Positions 16,907-38,458 of a stretch of DNA of 64,000 nucleotides are shown in pieces. The DNA lies in NCBI RefSeq assembly GCF_016917755.1, contig NZ_CP070326.1, positions 1,488,001-1,552,000 of the forward strand, in the 5' to 3' direction. Source of the DNA: Streptomyces noursei (GTDB lineage Bacteria; Actinomycetota; Actinomycetes; Streptomycetales; Streptomycetaceae). Position 1 is the first letter of the stretch; every line of letters begins with the position of its first letter. The notes under the pieces are model-generated. The model did not search any database. It was not told where the DNA came from and worked only from the letters and a program-made list of their open reading frames with translations. Position numbers and translations under genes: made by a program.

Positions 16907-17575
16907 TCAGCCCTGGGGCGGCGGCAGCAGGTCGGCGTGCTGAACGGTGTATCCCCCCTTGGTGACCGGGGCGTAGGGGGCCGGCGCCATACAGGTGCCG
17001 ACCTCGGCCTCCGGCGCCGCGGCGGTGCCCGGCAACAGGTTCACACCGTTCCAGGAGAATCCCACCCGGTCGCGGGAGCCGCCTCGTTCCTTGCCGCCGT
17101 GGCCCTTGCCGCCCTCGTCCTTGCCGCCGTCGTAGACGCTGAACCCCATCCGCTTGCCCACCCACGGCGGTCCACCGGGGCTGACCTTGGTGATGACGGC
17201 GGTCAGGGTCGCGGTGTGCGGACCGGTGACCAGGCAGTCCACCCGTCCCTCCGAGGTGTAGGTGACATGGCGTTGGGCCGAGTAGTGGGAGATCTTCACC
17301 GTGCCGCGGGCATCGGTAGGCAGGCCGGTGGGAATGCCGGGGAGCGGTCTGCTGTAGGGCGCGGCGGACGCGTCGAAGGTGAACGAACGGATGTCGTCGT
17401 CCTTGACGTACGGCAGCGCGAACTCGGCACTACCGGTCACCTTCGCGTAGGCGGGTCCTGACTGCGGCCTCTTGCCGCTGTCGTCGGCCGACGCGGCCGA
17501 CGCCGTGGCCACGGTGCCCAGCACGGCGAGTGCCGCCAATGTTGCTGCCATCTTGCGGTAGGACGAAGAACGCAT
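16907..17575 (-). CDS. Secreted protein of unknown function
   Basis: The ATG at 17575 follows AGGAG and starts a Sec signal peptide (MRSSSYRKMAATLAALAVLG, cleavage likely after ASA near residue 30). The mature protein of about 190 residues is beta-like (RGTVKISHYSAQRHVTYTS, GPHTATLTAVITKVSPGG) with a Gly/Lys-rich insert (DGGKDEGGKGHGGKERGG) and two cysteines that could pair (VDCLV and GTCMAP). I do not recognise the family. It is monocistronic, with a long upstream region. Confidence 0.82.
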   Translation of the reverse strand: MRSSSYRKMAATLAALAVLGTVATASAASADDSGKRPQSGPAYAKVTGSAEFALPYVKDDDIRSFTFDASAAPYSRPLPGIPTGLPTDARGTVKISHYSAQRHVTYTSEGRVDCLVTGPHTATLTAVITKVSPGGPPWVGKRMGFSVYDGGKDEGGKGHGGKERGGSRDRVGFSWNGVNLLPGTAAAPEAEVGTCMAPAPYAPVTKGGYTVQHADLLPPPQG

Positions 17576-18121
17576 GGAATTCTCCTGGGAGTTGGGGCGC
17601 TTTGGGCGAGTGCACCGCGGCAGAACCATCGTTCATGAAGGACGCCTTTCCGCTCATCCACCTGCGGTCGCAACTGCAGCGCCCTTGACTCACCCTCCAG
17701 ACACCGCATGACATCGGCCGTAGGTCGCACACCGCGGCAGGTGAAGTCATCCGCCGTAATGCCCATGCGCCCACGGCCTTCCAACGGATCGGCACCGAAG
17801 CGGCCGGGAACCCGATACCGATGGCCCGACACGGCACCAACTCGACGGCCCCACCTGCGGAAAGGCCGTCTGTCGACAGCCGCCGGCAGTCGATGGATTT
17901 CCCTGGCATTACCTGGCATTCCCTGTCCGCCACACCGTCACCGACGTTGCCCCAAAGGGCCTGCCCGGCCCGCCGGAGAGCCGCCCACCGAACGGCTCAA
18001 AAGCGACGCCTACCAGCGGTCATTACTAATCCATGGTTGCGCCATTACCAACACTTTTCCTAACCTTCTGGCACGGAGAGCGCAAAGCCGCTCACCGAAC
18101 GGGCCAGTTCAGGCATGACAA
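17576..18121. other. Intergenic region without a supported gene
   Basis: About 550 bp separate the secreted-protein gene (-) from the hairpin and lyase gene (+). A plus-strand frame at 17708-18118 ends 4 bp before the hairpin, but its product is an Arg/Pro-rich string without protein-like features, and I reject it. Around 17897-17925 the short repeat CCTGGCATT occurs twice in tandem. The promoters of both flanking genes must be here, but I could not fix them. Confidence 0.35.
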
Positions 18122-18156
18122 AACCGGGGGCACGCCAGAGCGGCGTGCCCCCGGTT
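18122..18156 (+). terminator. Strong hairpin upstream of the lyase gene
   Basis: AACCGGGGGCACGCC (18122-18136) pairs perfectly with GGCGTGCCCCCGGTT (18142-18156) around AGAGC. It would end any transcript arriving from the left on the + strand. No convincing + gene precedes it, so it may be an attenuator-like leader hairpin for the lyase gene 95 bp downstream, or the terminator of an unseen small RNA. Confidence 0.65.
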
Positions 18157-18251
18157 GGTTCGGCCCGTGACGCATCGCACCGACCACCGCTTTGGCAGGC
18201 AACGGGTCGGTCGCGACGCGCAGTCCACGCGACCACGCATCGGAGGGTACC

Positions 18252-19115
18252 GTGAACCACCCCAACCGATTAAGAGCCGCGATCCAGGCGGATGGCACCA
18301 CCCCGCTGATCGGCGTCTTCGACATGTTCTCCGCGTCCCTGGCGGCGCGCCACTACGACGGGATGTTCGTCTCCGGCTTCGGCTTCGCGGCGTCCCACTA
18401 CGGCCTGCCGGACATCGGCTTCATCGCCTGGCCCGACATCGTCGCCTTCGTACAGCGGCTCCGCATGGCCTTTCCGCAACAGCACCTGCTGGTCGACATC
18501 GACGACGGCTACGTCGACCCGGAGACCGCCTGCCATGTCGTCCAGCAGTTGGAGGCCATCGGCGCCTCCGGGGTGATCCTGGAGGACCAGCAGCGTCCGC
18601 GGCGTTGCGGCCACGTCGACGGCAAGCAGGTGCTGCCGCTGGAGGAGTACCTCGCCAAGCTCGACCTGGTCCTCCGCTCCCGCCGGGACCTGGTCGTCGT
18701 CGCCCGCACCGACGCCACCGAAGAAGAGGAGATCCTGCGCCGGGCCAAGGCCCTGGCCGCGACCGATGCCGATGTGATCCTCGTGGACGGCGTGCGCAGC
18801 GTCGACTGGATCCACAAGGTGCGCCACGTCATCGGCGACAAGCCGTTGCTGTTCAACCAGATCGCGGGCGGCAAGTCGCCCCGACTGTCGCTGACCGAGC
18901 TGCAGCAGCTCGGCGTCGATGTCGCGATCTACAGCACGCCCTGCCTCTTTGCCGCCCAGACGGCCATCGACCAGGCACTGGCCGAACTGAAACAGGCCGA
19001 CGGGCGTCTGCCCGAACACGTTCCGGGCGCCGTCGGCGTCAGCGAGTGCCTGACGCTGCTGGAGCAGAACATCAGCCGCCACCACGACCGGGCTCCGGCC
19101 GAGGCCACGCACTGA
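18252..19115 (+). CDS. Isocitrate lyase / PEP mutase superfamily enzyme
   Basis: The GTG at 18252 has GGAGGG upstream. The 287-residue product is a TIM-barrel member of the isocitrate lyase/PEP phosphonomutase superfamily. It has GVFDMFSASLAARHYDGMFVSG at the first strand, the metal-binding DIDDGYVD segment, the GVILEDQQRPRRCGH loop (the counterpart of KKCGH in the lyases, with Cys as catalytic acid) and VVARTDA. The family includes 2-methylisocitrate lyase, dimethylmalate lyase, oxaloacetase and PEP mutase; I cannot choose among them from sequence alone. Codon 7 (18270-18272) is a rare TTA, suggesting bldA dependence. A BASS transporter lies downstream on the same strand. Confidence 0.9.
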   Translation: MNHPNRLRAAIQADGTTPLIGVFDMFSASLAARHYDGMFVSGFGFAASHYGLPDIGFIAWPDIVAFVQRLRMAFPQQHLLVDIDDGYVDPETACHVVQQLEAIGASGVILEDQQRPRRCGHVDGKQVLPLEEYLAKLDLVLRSRRDLVVVARTDATEEEEILRRAKALAATDADVILVDGVRSVDWIHKVRHVIGDKPLLFNQIAGGKSPRLSLTELQQLGVDVAIYSTPCLFAAQTAIDQALAELKQADGRLPEHVPGAVGVSECLTLLEQNISRHHDRAPAEATH

Positions 19116-19297
19116 CGCCCCTCGGACGTACCGACACCGGCCCAGGCACCGTCCCGCACGCGGCCTAAAGGCCCGGACAGCGGGGTCGCGCCGGCACCCC
19201 GACCGGCCGCCCGGCGCGGCCCCCTGCCCCGTCTCCCCTGCTCCTGCCCTGCCCTGCCCTGCCCGCAGCGCACCGCTGCCCTCCCCCGGAGGAAACC

Positions 19298-20452
19298 GTG
19301 CCGCACCCTTCCCCCGGAACCACCGACCCGGTCCTGCGCGGCCTGCTGCGCCGCGTCGACTGGTACATCGTCGCGCTCTTCTGTGTCATCGGCCTGGCCG
19401 CGGTCGCCCCGGCCGACGGGGCCGCCGCCGAAGGCGTCTCGCTCACCGCCCGCCTGGCGGTCGGTCTGCTCTTCTTCCTCTACGGCGCCCGGCTCTCCCC
19501 CCGAGCGGCCCTGGACGGCGTACGGCACTGGCGGCTGCACCTCCCCGTCCTCGCCCTCACCTTCCTGGCCTTCCCCGCGGCCGGACTGGCGGTCGGGCTG
19601 TTGCCGGAGACCGTGCTCAGCGCCGAACTGGCCACCGGTGTCCTCTTCTTGACGGTGCTGCCCTCCACCGTCCAGTCCGCCATCGCCTTCACCTCGATGG
19701 CCCGCGGCAACGTGGCCGCCGCGATCTGTTCGGCGTCGTTCTCCACCGTCCTCGGCGTGGTGCTCACCCCGCTGCTGGCCGTCACCCTCATCAGCCACAC
19801 CGGAAGCGGCCCCGGGCCGGGCGCCCTTGCCATCACCCCCGCCCGGATCGTCGACATCGCGCTCCAACTCCTCGTGCCCTTCCTCGCCGGACAGGCGCTG
19901 CGCCGCTGGATCGCCGACTGGCTGAGCCGCCATCGGGCGCTGACCACCCTGTCCGACCGCGGCTCGATCCTGCTCGTGGTCTACTCCGCCTTCAGCCACG
20001 GCATGACCACGGGCATCTGGCACCGCGTCCCGCCGCCGCGGCTGCTCCTGCTGGCCGCGATCTGCCTGGCACTGCTCGGCCTGGTCCTGTTCCTGGCCGA
20101 CGGCACCGCGCGCCTGATCCGCCTGCCCCGCACCGACCGGGTCACCGCCGTCTTCTGCGGTTCCAACAAGAGCCTGGCGAGCGGTCTGCCGATGGCCACC
20201 GTGCTCTTCCCACCGGACCGGATCGGGATCACGGTGCTCCCGCTGATGCTCTACCACACCCTCCAACTGGTGCTCTGCGCCTACTTGGCCCGTCGCTGGC
20301 AGCCCCCACCGCCCGCCGCCACCACACCGGAGACGATCACCTCAGCCAACCCCGCAACGACTCCCACAACCACAGTCACCAGCAAGGCCGATGAGGCCTC
20401 GTCAGAGGAACGGAGCGGTCGCCGGGGCCTCGCCCCATCGGACAGACCTTAG
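19298..20452 (+). CDS. Bile acid:sodium symporter (BASS, YfeH-like) family transporter
   Basis: A GTG at 19298 preceded by GGAGGA starts a 384-residue membrane protein with nine or ten helices. Family hallmarks are GLLFFLYGARLSPRAAL, LFLTVLPSTVQSAIAFTSMARGN (two-part substrate/sodium site) and VFCGSNKSLASGLPMATVLFP. Members import organic anions such as keto acids with sodium. The last 60 residues are a Thr/Pro/Ala-rich cytoplasmic tail with no domain. It follows the isocitrate-lyase-family gene by 182 bp, so it may import the substrate or export the product of that enzyme. Confidence 0.9.
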   Translation: MPHPSPGTTDPVLRGLLRRVDWYIVALFCVIGLAAVAPADGAAAEGVSLTARLAVGLLFFLYGARLSPRAALDGVRHWRLHLPVLALTFLAFPAAGLAVGLLPETVLSAELATGVLFLTVLPSTVQSAIAFTSMARGNVAAAICSASFSTVLGVVLTPLLAVTLISHTGSGPGPGALAITPARIVDIALQLLVPFLAGQALRRWIADWLSRHRALTTLSDRGSILLVVYSAFSHGMTTGIWHRVPPPRLLLLAAICLALLGLVLFLADGTARLIRLPRTDRVTAVFCGSNKSLASGLPMATVLFPPDRIGITVLPLMLYHTLQLVLCAYLARRWQPPPPAATTPETITSANPATTPTTTVTSKADEASSEERSGRRGLAPSDRP

Positions 20453-20470
20453 GTGCGGCGGGTCAGCGGG

Positions 20471-20578
20471 TCACGGTCCACTTCCGGTTTCGGCGCCGTT
20501 GCAGTCCCACAGGCCCGGTCGCGCCCCGCTGGCGGCGTTGAACCCCAGGGCGTCGAGGCACTTGCCGCCGCGTCCTGA
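20471..20578 (-). pseudogene. Remnant of a ricin-type beta-trefoil lectin domain
   Basis: On the minus strand the frame ending in TGA at 20471 reads GKCLDALGFNAASGARPGLW and then DCNGAETGSGP. This is the GKCLD...LWDCNG repeat unit of ricin-type (CBM13) carbohydrate-binding domains common in secreted Streptomyces glycosidases. Only one repeat unit of about 30 residues is left; the sequence upstream in this frame is not protein-like and has no ribosome site. It is best read as the tail of a deleted gene. Confidence 0.6.
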
Positions 20579-20817
20579 GCGTCCGTGCGCCGCCGTCGGC
20601 AGGCGCACGGACGCGGACAGGAGAGTCGAGACGCGGTCAACCCCGGAAGCACCCCTATTCTCCCGCCCGGCGCAGGGGTCAACGGGCAGCAGATTCTGGG
20701 GTGTTAGGGCCTCGGCGCCCTTCGTTAACGTCGGTCGCGGACTTTTCTCTTGATTTCTTTCATCGGTCCCGATGGGCGTGCAGCAGCTGCGCGGTGTCAC
20801 AGTGAGGGCGAAAAGAC
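20579..20817. promoter_or_regulatory. Upstream region of the SDR gene
   Basis: The 240 bp before the SDR gene contain CACCCCTATTC at 20650-20660, a partial match to the CACCCCTAATCGG repeats in the P450/PKS promoter region, and a GGGGTGTTAGGG sequence near 20700. An inverted repeat GTCCGTGCGCC/GGCGCACGGAC lies near 20580-20612. No gene is supported here. Confidence 0.35.
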
Positions 20818-21687
20818 ATGGTTGAGAAGGCTGGGTCGGCGCGCGGGGTCGTACTGATCACCGGGACGTCGTCCGGGATCGGGCTGGCTACCGCGGTGGC
20901 AGCGGCCCGGGCGGGCTACACCGTCGTCGCGACGCTGCGCAACCCCGATCGCGCCGGCGCGTTGCGAACGGCCGCCGACGAGGCCGGCGTCGCACTCGAC
21001 ATCCGTCGACTGGACATCACCGAAGAGACCTCCCTCACCGACACCGTGGCGGAGGTGGCGGCGGCGTACGGCCGGCTGGACGCGGTGGTGAACAACGCGG
21101 GCGCGGGCAGCGTCGGGACGTTGGAACTGCTGACGATGGACCAGGTCCGCGCCGCCTTCGAGACGAACTTCTTCGGCACGATCGCGGTCACCCGGGCCGC
21201 CCTGCCCCATCTGCGGGCCAGCCGGGGACGGTTGGTCACGATCGGCAGCATCGGCGGGGTCGTCGGCCAGCCGTTCAACGAGACCTACTGCGCCGCCAAG
21301 GCCGCGGTGGAGGCGTACCTGGAGAGCCTGGCGCCGGTGGCCGACACGGTGGGGGTGGCGGTGTCCATCGTCGAGCCCGGCCCGGTGCTGTCGTCGTTCG
21401 TGGACAACATCGACCTGGACCGCCCCGCGATGCTGGCCGCCGCTGGCCCTTACACGCCCGCGCTCGGCAGCTACTTGGAGTACATCCCCGAGATGTTCGC
21501 GTCGGCGCAGACCCCGGAGGAGGTCGCCGCGACCGTGCTGGACGTGCTGGCCGACCCGGCGCCGCCGTTCCGCGTCCAGACCTCGCAGTTCGCGAAGGAG
21601 TTCGTGGCCGGGAAGTTGGCCGACCTCGACGGTTCGGCGGTGGTGTCCACCACACGGAAATGGCTGGGTGCCGCGTCCGCCGAATGA
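20818..21687 (+). CDS. Short-chain dehydrogenase/reductase (SDR)
   Basis: The 289-residue product is a classical SDR. It shows the NAD(P)-binding TGTSSGIGLA (about residues 13-22), NNAGAG, the catalytic Ser in TIGSIGG and the YCAAK catalytic Tyr/Lys pair, followed by EPGPVLSSF. Such enzymes interconvert alcohols and ketones in the cytoplasm. It lies at the left edge of the polyketide cluster next to the ArsR/MFS pair and could modify a hydroxyl or keto group of the product, but it could also be unrelated. Confidence 0.92.
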   Translation: MVEKAGSARGVVLITGTSSGIGLATAVAAARAGYTVVATLRNPDRAGALRTAADEAGVALDIRRLDITEETSLTDTVAEVAAAYGRLDAVVNNAGAGSVGTLELLTMDQVRAAFETNFFGTIAVTRAALPHLRASRGRLVTIGSIGGVVGQPFNETYCAAKAAVEAYLESLAPVADTVGVAVSIVEPGPVLSSFVDNIDLDRPAMLAAAGPYTPALGSYLEYIPEMFASAQTPEEVAATVLDVLADPAPPFRVQTSQFAKEFVAGKLADLDGSAVVSTTRKWLGAASAE

Positions 21688-21694
21688 CCGGCGC

Positions 21695-22054
21695 TCACAT
21701 CCGCCCTTCCCGGGCCTCGGCTTGGCCCCCCTCGCGCTCGGGGGCCCCGAGGACCGCCTGCAGCAGGCCGGGGAAGCGGTACTCCATGTCGTCGCGGCGG
21801 ACGCGGACCACCCGCTTGCGGCCGTCGGCGACCGTTCTCGTCAGGCCCGCCTCCCGCAGTACCCGGTAGTGGTGGGAAATGGTCGGGTTGCTCAGCCCCA
21901 GATCCACCCGTGCCACCAGGATCGCGCAGTCGATCGGGTCGACGGAGTCGTAGAGCGCCCGCATCAGCGTGCGCCTCCCGGGATCGGCGAGCGCGCTCAG
22001 GATGACCGTCAGGTCGAACGAGTCGACGGACGGCTCGGGCAGTGTGCGTGGCAT
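21695..22054 (-). CDS. ArsR-family winged-helix repressor
   Basis: The product of about 119 residues has the ArsR fold: LTVILSALADPGRRTLMRAL, then the recognition helix region LGLSNPTISHHYRVLREAGL and the wing VADGRKRVVRV. No cysteine metal site (ELCVCD type) is visible, so it is probably not a metal sensor. The ATG at 22054 is preferred over that at 22069 because GGAGGG overlaps the earlier ATG and is 7 bases from the later one. It is divergent from the MFS gene with a 54-bp gap, the usual arrangement for a repressor controlling its own efflux pump. Confidence 0.88.
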   Translation of the reverse strand: MPRTLPEPSVDSFDLTVILSALADPGRRTLMRALYDSVDPIDCAILVARVDLGLSNPTISHHYRVLREAGLTRTVADGRKRVVRVRRDDMEYRFPGLLQAVLGAPEREGGQAEAREGRM

Positions 22055-22108
22055 CCGCAGACCCTCCATTCTTTGACCGTCATCGAATCATAGACTACCC
22101 TCCACGAT
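22055..22108. promoter_or_regulatory. ArsR/MFS divergent promoter-operator
   Basis: Only 54 bp separate the two start codons. The segment holds GAATCAT (22085-22091) and, running into the MFS start, ATGACGATTC (22109-22118), which together form an imperfect inverted repeat GAATC...GATTC. A repressor bound here would block both genes. The MFS start has no clear ribosome site and may be leaderless. Confidence 0.45.
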
Positions 22109-23335
22109 ATGACGATTCCACAATCATCGAATTCATCGCCGACCTGGCGGTTAGTCATCTTGGCCATCGGCACGTTCGTGCTCGGTGTCGACGGATTCGT
22201 GTTGCCGGGGCTGCTCCCCGACATCTCCAAGGACCTGCTGGTGAGCACCTCCACCGCCGGTCAGCTCACCACCGCCTTCGCCGTCGCCTACGCGATCGGC
22301 TCGCCGGTCATCGCCACGCTGACGGGCCGGATGGACCGGCGCCTCGTCATCGGTGCGGGCATGATCGCCTTCCTCGTCGGCATGGTGCTCCAGGCCGCGG
22401 GACCGACCTACGCGGTCGTGCTGGTGGGCCGGGTCGTCGCGGCGCTGGGCGCAGCCGCGTTCCAGGCCAACGCCTTTGCCGTCGCCGGGGTGCTGGCCCC
22501 GCCCGAACAGCGGGCCCGGGCCTTCGCGGTGATCGGTGCGGGGCCCAGCCTCGCCGCGGTCCTCGGTGTGCCCTTCGGGCTGCTGATCGGTCAGATGTGG
22601 GGCTGGCGCGGCACGCTGTGGACGATCGTCGTGCTGGCGGCGCTGGCCGCGGTGCTCGCGGGCATCGCGATGCCGTCGATGACGCTGCCCGCGACGACGA
22701 TGCGGGAGCGGCTCGCGGTGCTCGTGAACCCGCGCATCCTCATCCTCCTCGCGGTGAGCGCCCTGGTGCTCGCGCCCACGTTCCTGATCTCCTCCTACTC
22801 CGCGGCCATCGTCGGGGTCAGCACCTCCGGCAGCAGCAACGCGATCCTGGGCGCGCTGTTGGTCTACGGCGCGGGCTTCTTCCTGGGCAACCGACTGGTC
22901 GGCAAGTTCGCGGACCGGTTCTCCTCGCTGACCGTGCTCACCACCGGGCTGGGCATCGTCACCCTCGGATCGGCCCTGCTGGCCGTGGTCCAGCACTGGT
23001 TCGTGCCGACCCTGGTGGCACTGTTCATCCTCGGCCTGATGGGCTCCGCCCTGTTCATCCCGCAGCAGAGCCGGGTCTTCGTCGCGGGTGGCGACGTGGC
23101 CACCGTCGCCCTGAGCCTGAACGGGTCGATGAACTACGTCGGCACCGCGCTCGGCGCCGGCATCGGTGGTGCGGTGCTCTCCGTCGCCGGTGTGCTCTGG
23201 CTGGCGCCGGCCTCCGCCGTCATCGCCGCCCTGGTGGCGGGCTTCGCGCTGCTCACCGCGCCCGAGCGCAGGGCGGCGAAGGAGCCCGCGCCCGCACCGG
23301 CCCAACAGGCCGAGCTCACCCCGAACGAGGCATGA
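22109..23335 (+). CDS. MFS efflux transporter (DHA1-like, 12 TM)
   Basis: The 408-residue protein has 12 predicted helices in two halves. It begins TWRLVILAIGTFVLGVDGFVLPGLLPDI and has the motif-A-like loop TGRMDRRLVI between helices 2 and 3, as in drug:proton antiporters of the arabinose-efflux-permease type. In the cluster it is the natural candidate for export of the polyketide. Codon 15 (22151-22153) is TTA, so efficient translation may need the bldA tRNA. It is divergent from the ArsR repressor, which probably controls it. Confidence 0.93.
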   Translation: MTIPQSSNSSPTWRLVILAIGTFVLGVDGFVLPGLLPDISKDLLVSTSTAGQLTTAFAVAYAIGSPVIATLTGRMDRRLVIGAGMIAFLVGMVLQAAGPTYAVVLVGRVVAALGAAAFQANAFAVAGVLAPPEQRARAFAVIGAGPSLAAVLGVPFGLLIGQMWGWRGTLWTIVVLAALAAVLAGIAMPSMTLPATTMRERLAVLVNPRILILLAVSALVLAPTFLISSYSAAIVGVSTSGSSNAILGALLVYGAGFFLGNRLVGKFADRFSSLTVLTTGLGIVTLGSALLAVVQHWFVPTLVALFILGLMGSALFIPQQSRVFVAGGDVATVALSLNGSMNYVGTALGAGIGGAVLSVAGVLWLAPASAVIAALVAGFALLTAPERRAAKEPAPAPAQQAELTPNEA

Positions 23336-23340
23336 CGCCC

Positions 23341-23370
23341 GGGTGATCGTGACCCGTCGCGGTCACCCGG
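23341..23370. terminator. Weak hairpin between convergent MFS and P450 genes
   Basis: GTGACC (23349-23354) and GGTCAC (23361-23366) pair around CGTCGC, and outer GGGTGA/TCACCC can compete or extend. It lies just after the MFS stop. The stem is short, so confidence is low. Confidence 0.4.
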
Positions 23371-23530
23371 CGCAGCACGCCCCCGCAGATCGTGTTCGAC
23401 GGTCTCCGGGGGCCGTCACGTTCCGGCGGACCGCGGGACCGCCGACGACCCGCTCTCGGGCCGGCCGTCCCCGGACGCACGCAACGGCGCGAGGGGCATC
23501 GCTGCCACCTCGCGCCGCGCGGTGCGTCGT

Positions 23531-24742
23531 TCAGGCCGAGACCACCCTGACCGGCAGTTCGGTGATCCCGGTGAACTGGTAGGAGCGCAGTCGCGGGGTC
23601 GGACCGACGATGTCGATGCGGTCGACCTTCTCGGCCAGCGCCTTGACCATCAACTCGATCTCCAGCACCGCGAGGTGCTTGCCGACGCAGAAGTGCGGGC
23701 CGCCACCGCCGAAGCCCAGGTGCGGGTTGGGGTCGCGGCCGATGTCGAAGGTGTTGGGATCGGCGAACACCGACTCGTCGCGGTTGGCCGAGACGATGTG
23801 CGCCATGATCTTCTCGCCGGCCTTGATCTGCTGGCCGCCCAACTCCTGGTCGACCACGCTGGTGCGGCGGAAGACCTTGGTCGGCGACACCCAGCGGACG
23901 ATCTCCTCCGCGGCGGTCCTCGCCAGACCGGGGTCGGCCTTGAGGCGCGCCCACTGGTCGGGGAAGTGCGCGAACGCCTCCACCGCGCCGGCCAGCGAGT
24001 AGCGGGTGGTCTCGTTCCCCGCGACGGTCATCAGGACGAAGAACGCCTGGAACTCCTCCTGGGTCAGCTGGTTGCCCTTGTCGTCGGCGCTGACCATCCG
24101 CGTGATGATGTCGTCCACCGGGCAGCGCAGGCGGTCCGAACCGAGCTCGGCGGCGTATCCGGACATCTCCGCGACGGCCCGCCGCAGCCCCTCCGCGCCA
24201 CCGCTCTCGTCGTCGGTCTGCCCGGCGATCGCCTTGGACCACTCGAAGATGAGGTGCCGGTCGGCGCGCGGGATGCCCATCACCTCGGCGATCACCACCA
24301 GGGGCAGCTCCGCGGCGACGCTCTGGACGAAGTCCGACTCGCCCTGCTTGATGGCCGCGTCGACGATCTCGGCGCACTCGGCCTCGATCCTCGGTCCCAG
24401 CGTCTGCACCACCCGCGGGGTGAAGCCGCGTGCCACCAACGAGCGCACCCGATTGTGTCGCGGCGCGTCCTGATGGATCATCATGCGGCGCATCACCTCG
24501 ATGATGCCCGGGTCGAACTCCTGTGGTTGGGAACCCTTCAACTCCGAGGAGAACAGGGCGGGATTGCGCGCCACATGCACGACGTCCGCGTGCCGGGTGA
24601 CCGCCCAGTGCCCCTCCGGCACCTCGGGGTCGGGGTTGCGGAACACCGGCGCCTCACTGCGCAGCACGGCGAAATCCTCGTACGGCGGGCCGTCGAGGTA
24701 GCGTTCCTGATCGAAGACGTCCATCTGGTCCAGGGTTGTCAA
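23531..24742 (-). CDS. Cytochrome P450
   Basis: The 403-residue product is a soluble bacterial P450. It has the I-helix oxygen-binding motif AGNETTR, the K-helix ExxR in EEIVR and the heme-binding loop FGGGGPHFCVGKHLA with the axial Cys near residue 352. The FGGGGPHFC form resembles that of the CYP124/125/142 group and of many secondary-metabolite P450s. It needs a ferredoxin partner, which is not in the window. The TTG at 24742 is chosen because AAGGAG sits 8 bases upstream; the ATG at 24724 is the alternative. It is divergent from the first PKS gene and shares its repeat-rich promoter region, so it is very probably a tailoring hydroxylase or epoxidase of the polyketide. Confidence 0.95.
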   Translation of the reverse strand: MTTLDQMDVFDQERYLDGPPYEDFAVLRSEAPVFRNPDPEVPEGHWAVTRHADVVHVARNPALFSSELKGSQPQEFDPGIIEVMRRMMIHQDAPRHNRVRSLVARGFTPRVVQTLGPRIEAECAEIVDAAIKQGESDFVQSVAAELPLVVIAEVMGIPRADRHLIFEWSKAIAGQTDDESGGAEGLRRAVAEMSGYAAELGSDRLRCPVDDIITRMVSADDKGNQLTQEEFQAFFVLMTVAGNETTRYSLAGAVEAFAHFPDQWARLKADPGLARTAAEEIVRWVSPTKVFRRTSVVDQELGGQQIKAGEKIMAHIVSANRDESVFADPNTFDIGRDPNPHLGFGGGGPHFCVGKHLAVLEIELMVKALAEKVDRIDIVGPTPRLRSYQFTGITELPVRVVSA

Positions 24743-24848
24743 TGGACCGACTCCTTATTGTCCGCGATTTCCTTGTGCCCCGACGCTCGATGAGCACGAT
24801 TTAGGTCGAGATATTCCAGGACACTACGCGGCCCGGCACGGACCTCAA

Positions 24849-24963
24849 CACCCCTAATCGGCAGCCCCGATACACCCCTAATCGGCACCCCTAATCGAGA
24901 CCCCGACGCACCCCTAAGCGGTAGTTCCGGGCGCCCGGAGAAAGCAGGGTGGGTTAGGGGTTG
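24849..24963. promoter_or_regulatory. Array of CACCCCTAA repeats in the P450/PKS divergent promoter
   Basis: Four direct copies of CACCCCTAATCGG occur at 24849-24861, 24873-24885, 24886-24898 (last base A) and 24909-24921 (AAGCGG variant). A fifth, inverted core TTAGGGGT lies at 24954-24961. Start spacings are 24, 13 and 23 bases. They lie in the 310-bp gap between the P450 and PKS starts. Such iterated sites are typical of activator or repressor binding; the LAL regulator at the end of the cluster is the obvious candidate, which is inference. Confidence 0.7.
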
Positions 24964-25052
24964 GGCGGGCGGAATGCCTGGACAATCATCGGTTTCCCAA
25001 CCACCCGGTCGTTCGGCCCGGCGCCGTGTCACGCTCATGGTGAAGGAGCACG

Positions 25053-33560
<8,508 letters not shown>

Positions 33561-33567
33561 ACTCCCA

Positions 33568-38442
<4,875 letters not shown>

Positions 38443-38458
38443 CCGCGAAGGGCACGAC

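Noticed and set aside
17708..18118. Plus-strand frame ending just before the hairpin at 18122
   Set aside because: The product is Arg/Pro-rich, lacks secondary-structure-like patterning and has no ribosome site. The position next to the hairpin may be chance.
24849..24963. CRISPR-like interpretation of the CACCCCTAATCGG repeats
   Set aside because: Repeats are too short (13 bp), spacing is irregular with one pair directly abutting, and there are no cas genes; an operator array fits better.
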